Part shown: positions 1-8,040 of the stretch, one piece after another
How positions within the stretch are numbered: position 1 is the stretch's first letter
How the letters are laid out: the number at the start of each line of letters is the position of its first letter
DNA from: Deltaproteobacteria bacterium
GTDB taxonomy: Bacteria > Myxococcota_A > UBA9160 > SZUA-336
Assembly (NCBI GenBank): GCA_016875225.1
Contig: VGRW01000036.1
Coordinates: 1 to 35,042, forward strand
DNA length: 35,042 nucleotides
Reading direction: 5' to 3'
The notes under the pieces: generated by a model
Told to the model about the DNA's origin: nothing
Database searches by the model: none
Seen by the model: the letters and a program-made list of their open reading frames with translations, nothing else
Position numbers and translations under genes: made by a program

Positions 1-617
1 TCCAGAAAGATCGCCGTGTAGGTCTGGGCCACCTGCTCGGGCGACTGCGGGTACGCGTCGCGCTGGTTGAAGACCTGCCGGATGATCAGGTGGTCGACGA
101 CCATGCCCAGGAACGCGCGCGCCGCGAGGACCGGGTCGTGCCCGCGAAACGCACCCTCGCGCGCGCGCCGCGCGATGTACCGGGAAAGGAACTCGCGAAG
201 CCGGCGCATCCGCGCCTGGTAGAACGGCTGCGAGAGCTCGTGCCCCTCGAGCGCCGAGTAGAGCAGGAGCCGAAGGAACGACGGATCCGCCTCGACCGTC
301 TCCAGGATCCCGCGCGCCAGCCGCATGAAGACCTGCTCGTCGTCGCCCGCGCGCGCGAACGGCTCGAGCGCCTCGATCGCCTCGGGCAGCGCCATGCGCT
401 CGTCGAGCAGCGCCACGTAGATCGCCTCCTTGCTCGGGAAGTGGCGATAGAGCGCGGCCTCCGTGATCCCGACCGCCGCCGCGACGTCGCGAGTGGTGGT
501 GCCGCGGAAGCCGCAGTTGCTGAAGCAGCGCGCGGCCTCGCGCAGGATCTGCCCGCGGCGCTCGCCCGAGTTCGGGCGCGAGCGCGGGGCGTCGAGTTCG
601 GGGGGCAGGGCAGGCAT
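1..617 (-). CDS. TetR/AcrR family transcriptional regulator (3' end outside window)
   Basis: About 205 residues are visible, reading leftward from an ATG at 615-617, with no stop before the window edge, so the C-terminus is missing. The N-terminal part contains a TetR helix-turn-helix at about residues 38-65, with the typical pattern TTTRDVAAAVGITEAALYRH followed by FPSKEAIY. The rest is a helical ligand-binding and dimerisation region with no recognisable specificity. The gene diverges from a luciferase-like oxidoreductase, and a perfect dyad overlaps its own start codon. Autoregulation and control of the divergent enzyme are therefore likely, but inferred. The ligand is unknown. Confidence 0.9.
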   Translation of the reverse strand, partial: MPALPPELDAPRSRPNSGERRGQILREAARCFSNCGFRGTTTRDVAAAVGITEAALYRHFPSKEAIYVALLDERMALPEAIEALEPFARAGDDEQVFMRLARGILETVEADPSFLRLLLYSALEGHELSQPFYQARMRRLREFLSRYIARRAREGAFRGHDPVLAARAFLGMVVDHLIIRQVFNQRDAYPQSPEQVAQTYTAIFL

Positions 618-634
618 TAGTAAGTATTTACTAA
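617..634. promoter_or_regulatory. Probable TetR operator (perfect 7-bp inverted repeat)
   Basis: TTAGTAA and TTACTAA are perfect inverted arms separated by GTAT. The 18-bp dyad is conspicuously AT-rich in a very GC-rich region. It touches the last base of the TetR start codon and lies in the 79-bp gap to the divergent oxidoreductase. Position and symmetry are typical of TetR-family operators; binding is inferred. Confidence 0.6.
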
Positions 635-696
635 CAGAGCGGATCGCGCGGGGTCAATCGGGGCTCGTGTAGATTGGCGGCGGATCTGGAGGGACG

Positions 697-1614
697 GTGA
701 CGGAGCTGCGCATCGGCACGCTAGGCAGCCCTCGCATGCTGCGCAGCCCGGTGGACGAGCGGCGGTCGCTGCTCGCGCGCGCGGCCGACGCGGGCCTCGA
801 TCACCTCTTCGTGGCCGACCACGTGAGCTTCTTCGACGGACGCGGAATGGACGGCCTCGTGGACGCCGCCACGCTGCTCGCTTCGCACCCGTCGCTGCGC
901 GTGTACGTCGGGGTGTACCTGCTCGCGCTGCGGCATCCGCTTCCGGTCGCGCGCCAGCTCGCGAGCCTGGCCGAGTCGGCGCCCGGCCGGCTGATCCTCG
1001 GCGTGGGCGTCGGCGGCGAGGATCGCCACGAGGTCGAGATCTGCGGCGTCGATCCGAAGACGCGCGGGCGACGCACGGACGAGTCGCTCTCGGTCCTGCG
1101 TCCCTTGCTGGCCGGTGAGCTCGTGACCCACCACGGCGAGTTCTTCGACTTCGACGCGGCGCGGATCCTGCCCGCGGCTCGGCGGCCGGTGCCGATCACG
1201 ATCGGCGGGCGTTCGGACGCGGCCGTGCGCCGTGCGGGCCGCTTCGGCGACGGCTGGCTCGGGGTCTGGTGCTCGCCGAAGCGCTACGCGGAAGTCGTGC
1301 GCGAGACGGCGGCGATCGCAGCCGCTGCCGGTCGCGGCCCCGTCGACTGGCACCACGGCCTGCAGGTCTGGACCGCCTGCGATCCGGACCGCGACCTCGC
1401 GCGCGCGCGTCTGGCCGCGGCGATGGAGGACATGTACCGCACGCCCTTCGCGCGCTTCGAGCGCTACAGCCCCGCGGGAAGCGCCGCCGAGATCGCCGAC
1501 TTCCTGGCGCCGTACGTCGACGCCGGCTGCCGCGAGTTCAACGTGATGTGCATCGCCGAGAGCGACGAGCGCGCGATCGACGCGGTCGCCGAGGTGCGGC
1601 GCCGGCTGGTCTAG
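697..1614 (+). CDS. LLM class flavin-dependent oxidoreductase (luciferase-like)
   Basis: This 305-residue bacterial-luciferase-like TIM-barrel protein probably uses FMN or F420. The N-terminal half carries GLDHLFVADHVSFFDG near residues 32-47. The centre has RLILGVGVGGEDRHE, and the segment GRFGDGWLG occurs near residue 185 as in other family members. The GTG start is chosen because GGAGGG lies three bases upstream and the protein then begins directly at the first beta strand. It diverges from the TetR gene and is probably its target. The substrate cannot be told from sequence. Its stop shares the bases CTAG with the stop of the convergent gene. Confidence 0.85.
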   Translation: MTELRIGTLGSPRMLRSPVDERRSLLARAADAGLDHLFVADHVSFFDGRGMDGLVDAATLLASHPSLRVYVGVYLLALRHPLPVARQLASLAESAPGRLILGVGVGGEDRHEVEICGVDPKTRGRRTDESLSVLRPLLAGELVTHHGEFFDFDAARILPAARRPVPITIGGRSDAAVRRAGRFGDGWLGVWCSPKRYAEVVRETAAIAAAAGRGPVDWHHGLQVWTACDPDRDLARARLAAAMEDMYRTPFARFERYSPAGSAAEIADFLAPYVDAGCREFNVMCIAESDERAIDAVAEVRRRLV

Positions 1615-2057
1615 GCGAGCTCTCGTTCCGCCTTCAGAAGCGCCCAGCCGTCGGGCACGCGCCAGGGATCGCGCTGCGTCGGCAGCACCACGCCGTAGCG
1701 ATCGGGCTGCTCCTCGAGCAGGCTCCAGCCGTGCGCCACCAGCCGCCCGTCCTCGAAGACGACCGGCACGAGCTCGCCGCCGCCGGTCGGCCGGCCCTCT
1801 TCGTCATGCGTCGGGTAGCGGAGCATGATGATCCGCACGAACGGCCCCGAGCGCGCGCGGCCGCACATCCAGCCCGCGACGTCGACGGCGAGCGGCCCGC
1901 CGCCGTAGATGACCGCTTCGAGCACCGCGCTCTGCATGCTCGGGCTGACCCGCGAGCACGCGGCGGCGACCTCGGCGGACGGCGGGCCAGCAAGAGCCAG
2001 CTGCGAGCCGAGCGCCAGAAATGCGGCGACGGCGATCCCGATCGTGCGCGAGCCCAT
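1611..2057 (-). CDS. Small exported protein of unknown function
   Basis: This protein has about 148 residues and a clear signal peptide (MGSRTIGIAVAAFLALGSQL, then ALAG as a likely cleavage region). The mature part has two cysteines and a C-terminal segment, VPVVFEDGRLVAHGWSLLEE, which loosely recalls BamE/DUF3192-type small periplasmic folds; I do not assign a family. A longer frame starts 13 codons upstream, but the inner ATG at 2057 has AAGGGGAG six bases before it and opens the signal peptide, so it is preferred. The gene lies 58 bp downstream of the phospholipase D gene on the same strand. Its stop overlaps the convergent oxidoreductase stop. Confidence 0.7.
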   Translation of the reverse strand: MGSRTIGIAVAAFLALGSQLALAGPPSAEVAAACSRVSPSMQSAVLEAVIYGGGPLAVDVAGWMCGRARSGPFVRIIMLRYPTHDEEGRPTGGGELVPVVFEDGRLVAHGWSLLEEQPDRYGVVLPTQRDPWRVPDGWALLKAERELA

Positions 2058-2115
2058 CCGTGTCTCCCCTTGCAGTCGTGACTCCATCGATAGCAAACGA
2101 CGTGCCCGCTCTCAC

Positions 2116-3342
2116 TCAGACCCAGCGAAGCAGGATCGCGGCCACGCGATCGACCAGCCGCTCGAAGACGCCGCGGCGCGAGAGCGCATCAAGGTCGATG
2201 GCGCGTGCCCGCGAGATGTCGGCGTCGATCTGCTCGCGAAGGCGTTTGGCGAGGCCCGGGTCGTCCAGCACCAGGTTCACCTCGTAGCTGTGCTCGAAGC
2301 TCTGCCGATCCAGGTTCGAGCTGCCGACGATCGCCCAGCTCTGGTCGAAGCAGGCGAGCTTCGCGTGCATCATCTCGGCGTCGTACTCGTGCACGCGAAC
2401 GCCGGCTTCGAGCAGCTTCGGCAGCACCGCGCGCGAGGCGCGCCGGAGCGACGGGTGATCCGTGCGGTCGCCCGCGAGCAGCAAGGAGACCCGCACGCCC
2501 CGCGCGCTCGCCTCGGCGATCACCTCGAGCACGTTGCGGCCCGGCGCGAAGTAGGGAGAGACGAGACGAACCTCGTCGCGCGCGCCGCGAAGCGCAGAGA
2601 CGAGCAGATCGCGCGTGCGCCGCCGCCGGTGCGCGGGGCCGTCCGAGAGCACCGCGCAGCGCACGTCGCCCGCGCGCGGCCGTTCGCCCTCGAGCAGCGC
2701 GTGCCAGGCGAGCGCCGGGCCGTCGGCGCGGAACCAGCTTTCGAGGAAGACGGCCTCCAGATCGCGCACGCACGGGCCTTCGACGCGGACGTGGGCGTCT
2801 CGCCAACCGCCTGCACTGCCGACTCCCGAGAGCCCGTGGACGTACTCGTCGCCGATGTTCAGCCCGCCGGTGAACGCGACCGCGCCATCGACGACGAGGA
2901 TCTTGCGGTGATCGCGGCGGCGCGGAGCGAAGCGCGGCCAGATGCGCGCGAGCGGGTTGAACGCGACCACGTCGCCGCCCGCGGCGCGCAGAGCGTCGAG
3001 CTCGCGCTCGTCGAGGCCGAAGGAGCCGAAGCCGTCGTAGAGCACGCGGACCTCGACGCCCGCGCGGGCGCGCTCCGTGAGCTCGGCGAGGAAGCTCCGG
3101 CCGATCGCGTCGGCGCGCAGGATGTAGGTCTCGAGATGGATCCGCAGACGCGCCGTGCAGATGGCCGCGAGCATCGCGGCCAATCCAGCGCGGCCGGTCT
3201 CGTAGAGATCGACCCGGTTGCCCTCGGTGAAGCGCAGGCTGCGGTCCCGCATCAGCTCGGCGATCGCCGCCGGGCGCGGAACCAGGCCGTGGCGGCGAAG
3301 CGGGGAGCTCAGGCGATTGCGACGGCGCTTTCCCCGCGACAC
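2116..3342 (-). CDS. Phospholipase D / cardiolipin synthase family protein
   Basis: This 408-residue protein has two HKD phosphodiesterase motifs: H145-K147-D152 in DHRKILVVDG and H326-K328-D333 in HAKLACFD. Each is followed by the expected glycine/asparagine-rich strand (TGGLNIGDEY and GSSNLDRQSFE). There is no N-terminal pair of membrane helices, so it resembles the soluble ClsB/ClsC type rather than ClsA. The likely reaction is transfer of a phosphatidyl group to make cardiolipin or a related phospholipid at the inner membrane. The GTG start lies four bases after the stop of the coiled-coil gene and lacks a strong Shine-Dalgarno, suggesting translational coupling. A later ATG at residue 31 is an alternative start. 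Confidence 0.85.
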   Translation of the reverse strand: MSRGKRRRNRLSSPLRRHGLVPRPAAIAELMRDRSLRFTEGNRVDLYETGRAGLAAMLAAICTARLRIHLETYILRADAIGRSFLAELTERARAGVEVRVLYDGFGSFGLDERELDALRAAGGDVVAFNPLARIWPRFAPRRRDHRKILVVDGAVAFTGGLNIGDEYVHGLSGVGSAGGWRDAHVRVEGPCVRDLEAVFLESWFRADGPALAWHALLEGERPRAGDVRCAVLSDGPAHRRRRTRDLLVSALRGARDEVRLVSPYFAPGRNVLEVIAEASARGVRVSLLLAGDRTDHPSLRRASRAVLPKLLEAGVRVHEYDAEMMHAKLACFDQSWAIVGSSNLDRQSFEHSYEVNLVLDDPGLAKRLREQIDADISRARAIDLDALSRRGVFERLVDRVAAILLRWV

Positions 3343-3346
3343 CCGA

Positions 3347-3610
3347 TCAGAGTAGCTTGCGAATGTGGCGGTACGCCTCTTTGATCTCGTCGGCCAGGTT
3401 CCGGGCCGCCTCGCCCACGTCGCGGAGCGCGCCCTTCGATTCCCTGCCCACCTGCTCCAGCCGCCCCTCGAGCTTCTGCCAGCTCGCCTCGGCCGCGGCG
3501 AAGCGGTCGCGGGCCTCCTTGCCGGCTAGATTGAGCTGCACGCGCAGCTCGTCGCGCAGGGTCTTCAGCGTCTCGATCTCGTCCTCGAAGGCGCGTCGGT
3601 TCTCCGCCAT
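3347..3610 (-). CDS. Small coiled-coil protein of unknown function
   Basis: This is an 87-residue, highly charged, almost entirely helical protein. Heptad-like leucine, isoleucine and valine spacing runs through LKTLRDELRVQLNLAGKEA and onward to the C-terminal RHIRKLL. It has no signal peptide or cysteines and no family I recognise. The ATG at 3610 is preceded by AAGGAGA at good spacing; a much longer frame through the same region is a high-GC artefact. The gene is first in a pair with the phospholipase D gene, four bases apart, so a membrane- or lipid-related role is possible but speculative. It diverges from the site-2 protease operon. Confidence 0.65.
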   Translation of the reverse strand: MAENRRAFEDEIETLKTLRDELRVQLNLAGKEARDRFAAAEASWQKLEGRLEQVGRESKGALRDVGEAARNLADEIKEAYRHIRKLL

Positions 3611-3700
3611 CCCTGGTTCTCCTTGCCTGTTCGCTGTACTCGATAGCATCGCGCGTGCCAGCCACGGGCCGGCATCGAGCGGGAATGACTCTTGCGATCT

Positions 3701-3748
3701 GCGACGCGGTGTCGCGCGAAGGCGGGATTCGTGGCGAATCGTCCCGCC
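3701..3748 (+). promoter_or_regulatory. Leader hairpins upstream of the site-2 protease operon
   Basis: A small hairpin (GCGAC / GTCGC around a five-base loop, 3701-3715) is followed by a longer one. In the longer one, GGCGGGA at 3721-3727 pairs with TCCCGCC at 3742-3748, and inner TTCG / CGAA close on the loop TGG, with a three-base bulge. Both lie in the 171-bp divergent gap, just upstream of the AGGAGG ribosome-binding site near 3770. A role as operator or leader structure is inference. Confidence 0.35.
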
Positions 3749-3781
3749 GGGAGGAAGTCTGTGCCAGCAGGAGGTGCCTCG

Positions 3782-4954
3782 ATGCGCTCGCGCGGGATCA
3801 TGGGCGGGAGCTCGTGGCGGATCGGTCGCGTCTCGGGGATCGACATCGCGATCGACCAGAGCTGGCTGCTGATCTTCCTGCTGATCACCATGTCCGTCTC
3901 GACCCAGCTCGCGGAGTCCGCCGCGCAGCCGAGCCCGGCCGCGCGGTGGCTGGCCGCGGCCCTGGTGGCGATCGCGTTCTTCGCCTCGATCGTGCTGCAC
4001 GAGCTCGGGCACAGCCTGGTGGCGCAGGCGCTCGGCATCCGCGTCCGCTCGATCACGCTCTTCCTGTTCGGCGGGGTCGCGCAGCTCGAGAGCGAGCCGC
4101 GAAAGCCCCTGCACGAGATCGCGATCGCGCTCGCCGGACCCGCCATGAGCTTCGCGCTCGGCGGGCTGTTCTGGTGGCTCGGGGGGGCCGCCGGCGAGTC
4201 GACCCTCTCGCGCGATGGGCTGCTCTTTCTGGGACGGGTGAACCTGACGCTCGCGGTGTTCAATCTGGCGCCGGGCTTTCCGCTCGATGGCGGGCGCGTG
4301 CTCCGCGGCGTGGTCTGGGCCGCGACCGGAAGTTTCGCGCGCGCGACCCGGATCGCGTCGGGCGCGGGCGTGGCGATCGCCGGGCTGCTCATGCTCGGCG
4401 GCGTCGGCTTGGTCTTCGCGGCGCGCGATCTCTTCGGCGGGCTCTGGCTGGTCTTCCTGGGCTGGTTCCTGTTCTCCGCGTCGCGAAGCGCGGTGGGCGC
4501 GATCGAGGTCGAGCGGATCCTCGGGGCGGTTCGGGTCCGCGACGTGCTCGAGCCGGTCCGACACGCGACCGTGTCGGCCGACGACGGGGTCGCGGCGCTG
4601 CTCTCGGCGCAGATCCTGCGCTCGGGCCTGCGCACGCTCTGGGTGGTCGATCCCTCCAGCGATCGCCTGCTCGGGATCGCCACGCTTCGCGAGCTCGCGG
4701 GAGTCCCGCCGGAGCGGCGCGCGGAGACGGCGGTCGGAGCCGTGATGCTCCCGGCCGAGCGCGCGACGTCGGTCTCGCCTGGCGACACCGCGCTGGTCGG
4801 AATGCAGCGGCTGGCGGCCGCGAACGTGAACCAGCTTCCGGTGCTCGAGTCCGGGCGGCTGGTCGGCGCGCTCACGCGCGAGCGCCTGCTCGGGCTGCTG
4901 CAGGCCGGGCTCGTGCTCGGCGAGCCGCGCGCGCCCGGGGCGGCGCGCACGTGA
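3782..4954 (+). CDS. Site-2 protease family (M50) metalloprotease with two CBS domains
   Basis: This is a 390-residue integral membrane zinc protease of the Rip3-like group. The zinc motif HELGH is at residues 73-77 in a membrane helix, and the second metal-ligand motif, NLAPGFPLDGGR, is near residues 161-172. Several hydrophobic helices run to about residue 235. The cytoplasmic C-terminus from about 245 is a pair of CBS domains, with VRDVLEPVRHATV and NQLPVLESGRLVGALTRE as recognisable parts. The ATG at 3782 is chosen for the AGGAGG seven to eight bases upstream; the frame is open further upstream without a better start. Its stop overlaps the GTG of the next gene (GTGA), implying translational coupling. 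It probably cleaves a membrane-bound regulator, possibly under nucleotide control through the CBS pair. Confidence 0.9.
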   Translation: MRSRGIMGGSSWRIGRVSGIDIAIDQSWLLIFLLITMSVSTQLAESAAQPSPAARWLAAALVAIAFFASIVLHELGHSLVAQALGIRVRSITLFLFGGVAQLESEPRKPLHEIAIALAGPAMSFALGGLFWWLGGAAGESTLSRDGLLFLGRVNLTLAVFNLAPGFPLDGGRVLRGVVWAATGSFARATRIASGAGVAIAGLLMLGGVGLVFAARDLFGGLWLVFLGWFLFSASRSAVGAIEVERILGAVRVRDVLEPVRHATVSADDGVAALLSAQILRSGLRTLWVVDPSSDRLLGIATLRELAGVPPERRAETAVGAVMLPAERATSVSPGDTALVGMQRLAAANVNQLPVLESGRLVGALTRERLLGLLQAGLVLGEPRAPGAART

Positions 4955-6348
4955 TCGCGAGCCTCTCGTTCCTGGGCGCGGTCGGCACGGTCACCGGCAG
5001 CCGCTTCCTGGTGCGCGCGGGCGGAAGCTCGGTGCTGGTCGATTGCGGACTCTTCCAGGGGCTGAAGGCGCTGCGCCTGCGCAACTGGGAGCCGCTCGGC
5101 GTGGCGCTCGATTCGATCGACGCGGTCGTGGTCACGCACGCGCACATCGATCACATCGGGTATCTGCCGCGCCTGGTGCGCGGCGGCTTTCGCGGGCCGA
5201 TCTACGCCACGGCGGCGACGATCGACCTCGCCGAGATCATGCTCGCCGACGCCGCGCACCTTCAGGAAGAGGACGCCGAGTACGCCAACCGCAAGGGCTT
5301 CTCGAAGCACACCCCGGCGCTTCCGCTCTTCGACACGGAGGACGCGCGCGCGACGCAGAAGCTGTTCCGGGCGCTGCCGCTACACCAGAAGGTGGAGCTC
5401 GGGCCCGGGCTCTCGGTGCGGCTGCGCAACGCCGGCCACATCCTCGGCTCCGCCACGGTCGAGCTCGCGATCGGCGGCAAGCGGCCGCACACGGCGGTCT
5501 TCTCCGGCGATCTCGGCCGGGTCGATCCGCCGCTCCACTACCCGCCCGAGGGCTACCCCGAGGGCGCCGACACGATCGTGGTCGAGTCGACCTACGGCGA
5601 CCGCAACCATCCGCCGCGCGAGCAGGTGCTCGCGGAGTTGGCCAAGGTGCTGAAGGGCACCTTCAGGCGCGGCGGATCCGTGCTCGTGCCGTCGTTCGCG
5701 ATCGACCGCACGCCCGGCCTGCTCTTCGCGCTGCGGGGCTTGATCCGCGCCGGCGAGATCCCGAACGTGCCTGTCTTCGTCGACAGCCCGCTTGCGCTTC
5801 GCGGGCTCGAGATCTACCGCGCGCACACGGAGCTCTTCGACGCGGACGTGCGCGCGCTGATCGCGCGCGGCGAGGATCCGTTCGACCCGGGAAGCCTGCG
5901 CATCGCAGCGACGTCCGACGAGTCGCGCGCGATCAACGCCTGCCGCTTTCCGTGCGTGATCCTCTCCGCGAGCGGAATGGCGACCGGCGGTCGCGTGCTG
6001 CACCACCTGGCGCAGCGCTTGCCGGAGCCGCGCGACACCGTCTTGTTGGTGGGCTTCCAGGCCGAGGGAACGCGCGCGCGCTCGCTCGCGACCGGCGCGA
6101 ACACCGTGAAGATCCACGGCCGCTACATCGGCGTGCGCGCCGAGGTGAAGACGCTCGACGGCTTCTCCGCGCACGCCGATTCCGCCGAGATCCTCTCCTG
6201 GCTGCGCACGTTCGGGCGCGAGCCGCAGACCGTCTTCGTCGCGCACGGCGAGCCGAGCGCGTCCGAGGCACTCGCCGCTTCGATCCGGCGCGAGCTCGGC
6301 TTCACCGCGGTGGTGCCGCGCCTCTTCGAGCGGGTCTCGCTCGGATGA
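4951..6348 (+). CDS. MBL-fold beta-CASP RNA metallo-hydrolase
   Basis: This 465-residue protein of the CPSF73/RNase J-like metallo-beta-lactamase family is probably a zinc-dependent RNA endo- or exonuclease. Visible motifs in order are HAHIDH (residues 63-68), GHILGSA, SGDLGR, the beta-CASP motif VESTYGDRNH, LSASGMATGGR, the late-metal-ligand region LDGFSAHADS and VAHGEPSASE near the C-terminus. The GTG start lies inside the stop of the protease gene (GTGA), and the protein starts immediately at the first MBL strand. Its own stop overlaps the ATG of the potassium channel (ATGA). The three genes are evidently co-translated. The RNA target is unknown. Confidence 0.92.
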   Translation: MIASLSFLGAVGTVTGSRFLVRAGGSSVLVDCGLFQGLKALRLRNWEPLGVALDSIDAVVVTHAHIDHIGYLPRLVRGGFRGPIYATAATIDLAEIMLADAAHLQEEDAEYANRKGFSKHTPALPLFDTEDARATQKLFRALPLHQKVELGPGLSVRLRNAGHILGSATVELAIGGKRPHTAVFSGDLGRVDPPLHYPPEGYPEGADTIVVESTYGDRNHPPREQVLAELAKVLKGTFRRGGSVLVPSFAIDRTPGLLFALRGLIRAGEIPNVPVFVDSPLALRGLEIYRAHTELFDADVRALIARGEDPFDPGSLRIAATSDESRAINACRFPCVILSASGMATGGRVLHHLAQRLPEPRDTVLLVGFQAEGTRARSLATGANTVKIHGRYIGVRAEVKTLDGFSAHADSAEILSWLRTFGREPQTVFVAHGEPSASEALAASIRRELGFTAVVPRLFERVSLG

Positions 6349-7346
6349 GCCGCGCGCTGCACCCGATCATCCGCGCGGTGCTCGGGCTGCTCTCGCTCAC
6401 CGCGTTCGGGACGCTCGGCTACATGTGGATCGAGGGGCTCGGCCTCCTCGACGCGCTGTACATGACGGTGATCACCATCGCGACCGTCGGTTACGGAGAG
6501 GTGCAGCCGCTGCAGCCGGCGGGCCGGATCTTCACGATCGTGTTGATCGTGAGCGCGGCCAGCACGGCCGCCTATCTGTTCGCGCAGATCGCGCAGGCGC
6601 TGGTCGAGACCGGCCTGCGCGAGGTGCTTTCGAGGAGAGCCATGGACAAGAAGATCGCCGAGCTCCGCGACCACGTGATCGTCTGCGGCTACGGACGGCT
6701 CGGCCAGGTGGTCGCCGAGGAGGTGGCGCGAAACGGGGTTCCGCTCGTGATCGTCGAGAGCGATCCGGCGAAGGAGACGGCGCTTCGCGAGTCGGGCTAC
6801 GCCTACGTGCTCGGGTCCGCCGCATCCGACGACATCTTGATTCGCGTGGGAATCGCGCGCGCCCGCGCGATCGTCGTCGGCACCGGCTCCGACTCCGACA
6901 ACGTCTTCATCACGCTCTCCGCGCGCGAGCTGAACCCGAGTCTGCGCATCCACGCCCGCGGCGAGAGCGACACCGCCCTGCGTCGGCTGGAGCAGGCGGG
7001 AGCGCACCAGGCGGTCTCGGCCTACCACATGGGCGGCCGGCGGATGGCGAACGCGATCCTGCGCCCAGCGGTGGTCGACTTCCTGGAGATCGCGCGGCCG
7101 GGATACGGCGACGAGGTCGATCTGGAGGAGGTCCGCGTCGCCCCCGGCTGCGCGCTCGCGGGCGAGACCGTGCGCGAGCTCGAACGTCGCGCGCCGCGCC
7201 TGCGCATCGTCGGGCTGAAGCGCGGCGACGCGCGAATCGAGCTGGTGCCGGACGAGAACACACAGGTCCTCTCCGGCGACCTGCTGGTCGCGATCGGCGA
7301 CCGCGAGAGCCTGGCGAAGATCGCGCAGCTCGCCGCTCGTCCCTGA
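6345..7346 (+). CDS. Potassium channel with RCK (TrkA-N / TrkA-C) domains
   Basis: This is a 333-residue MthK-like channel. One transmembrane helix (about residues 10-28) is followed by a pore helix and the selectivity filter TVGYG (residues 47-51), then a second membrane helix (about 60-83). The cytoplasmic part starts with an RCK N domain whose dinucleotide-binding loop is CGYGRLGQ (114-121). It ends with a TrkA-C domain from about residue 250. The filter is canonical for K+. It is the third gene of the coupled protease/RNase/channel operon. Gating by NAD(H), Ca2+ or c-di-AMP is possible for RCK domains in general and cannot be decided here. Confidence 0.92.
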   Translation: MSRALHPIIRAVLGLLSLTAFGTLGYMWIEGLGLLDALYMTVITIATVGYGEVQPLQPAGRIFTIVLIVSAASTAAYLFAQIAQALVETGLREVLSRRAMDKKIAELRDHVIVCGYGRLGQVVAEEVARNGVPLVIVESDPAKETALRESGYAYVLGSAASDDILIRVGIARARAIVVGTGSDSDNVFITLSARELNPSLRIHARGESDTALRRLEQAGAHQAVSAYHMGGRRMANAILRPAVVDFLEIARPGYGDEVDLEEVRVAPGCALAGETVRELERRAPRLRIVGLKRGDARIELVPDENTQVLSGDLLVAIGDRESLAKIAQLAARP

Positions 7347-7384
7347 GACGAGAGTGCGCGCCGCGTCGTCATTCGCAGGGTCCG

Positions 7385-7438
7385 GTCGCGGACACCGCGA
7401 CGACGGCTTCCACGGGTGGATCGGTGTCGGGTACCCGA
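7385..7438. terminator. Possible bidirectional terminator region
   Basis: The 137-bp gap between the convergent channel and HxlR genes contains a seven-pair hairpin with a three-base loop (GTCGCGG ACA CCGCGAC, 7385-7401). A second short palindrome, TCGGGTACCCGA, lies at 7427-7438. Neither is followed by a T-tract, so factor-independent termination is uncertain. No gene is visible in the gap. Confidence 0.3.
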
Positions 7439-7483
7439 GTCTGCCCCTACCTCGTTTCGCGGGTCGAAGAGCTGCGAGCGGTA

Positions 7484-7981
7484 TCAGCGGTCCGGCATCC
7501 GGTCGCGAGAGAGCATGCGAATCGTCTCGGGCGACGCGCCTGGGCCAGGGACGGTGCGCAAGTCACGGCGCGTGAGCAGAGCCCCCTGCGCGTCGGTGAC
7601 GCGCAGCTTCGCGATGCGCCGGCCTGTCTTGCGGTCGCGCACGATCACGGGCTCGTTGCCGCGGCCGAAGACCCACTCGTCCGACCACTCGCGCAGCGCC
7701 GTAAGCACGGTCAGCAGCGCCTCGCCCTTTGCGGTCAGCCGATACTCGAAGCGCTCGCCGTCGCTGCCGACGTCGACGCGCTCGAAGATGCCGTGCTCGA
7801 CGAGGTGCGCGAGCCGTGCGGAGAGGATGTTCTTTGCGATGCCTAGGCTGCGCTGGAAGTCTCCGAAGCGGCGCGCGCCGAAGAAGGCGTCGCGCACGAT
7901 CAGCAGGGTCCACCAATCGCCAAACGCCTCCAAGGCCCGAGCGATCCCGCAGTTCATCCGGTCGAAGCGCTTGCGGCTCAT
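7484..7981 (-). CDS. HxlR family transcriptional regulator
   Basis: This is a 165-residue winged-helix protein. The N-terminus MNCGIARALEAFGDWWTLLI has the HxlR signature, including the conserved Cys11 and the WWTLLIVRD helix. The recognition part is RRFGDFQRSLGIAKNILSAR, with the wing YRLTAKGEAL. It is longer than minimal HxlR proteins, with a C-terminal extension of about 55 residues. The gene lies 59 bp downstream of the first SDR on the same strand. A half-site (GGTTGCAT) in that gap matches the palindrome in front of the SDR and the divergent molybdoenzyme, so it probably regulates both itself and the island. Confidence 0.88.
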   Translation of the reverse strand: MSRKRFDRMNCGIARALEAFGDWWTLLIVRDAFFGARRFGDFQRSLGIAKNILSARLAHLVEHGIFERVDVGSDGERFEYRLTAKGEALLTVLTALREWSDEWVFGRGNEPVIVRDRKTGRRIAKLRVTDAQGALLTRRDLRTVPGPGASPETIRMLSRDRMPDR

Positions 7982-8005
7982 CGAACACGGAATCTAGCGA
8001 TTGTT

Positions 8006-8013
8006 GGTTGCAT
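8006..8013. promoter_or_regulatory. HxlR half-site upstream of the regulator gene
   Basis: GGTTGCAT here is identical to one arm of the 17-bp palindrome at 8795-8811. It sits 25 bp upstream of the HxlR start codon. Recurrence of an eight-base word at the two promoters closest to the regulator suggests autoregulation; this is inference. Confidence 0.4.
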
Positions 8014-8040
8014 CGGGAGGCCGCGCCGTAGCGCCCGTGG

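Noticed and set aside
90-620. A plus-strand open frame of 176 codons at the left edge.
   Set aside because: The opposite strand encodes a convincing TetR regulator with a canonical helix-turn-helix; the plus frame has no recognisable features.
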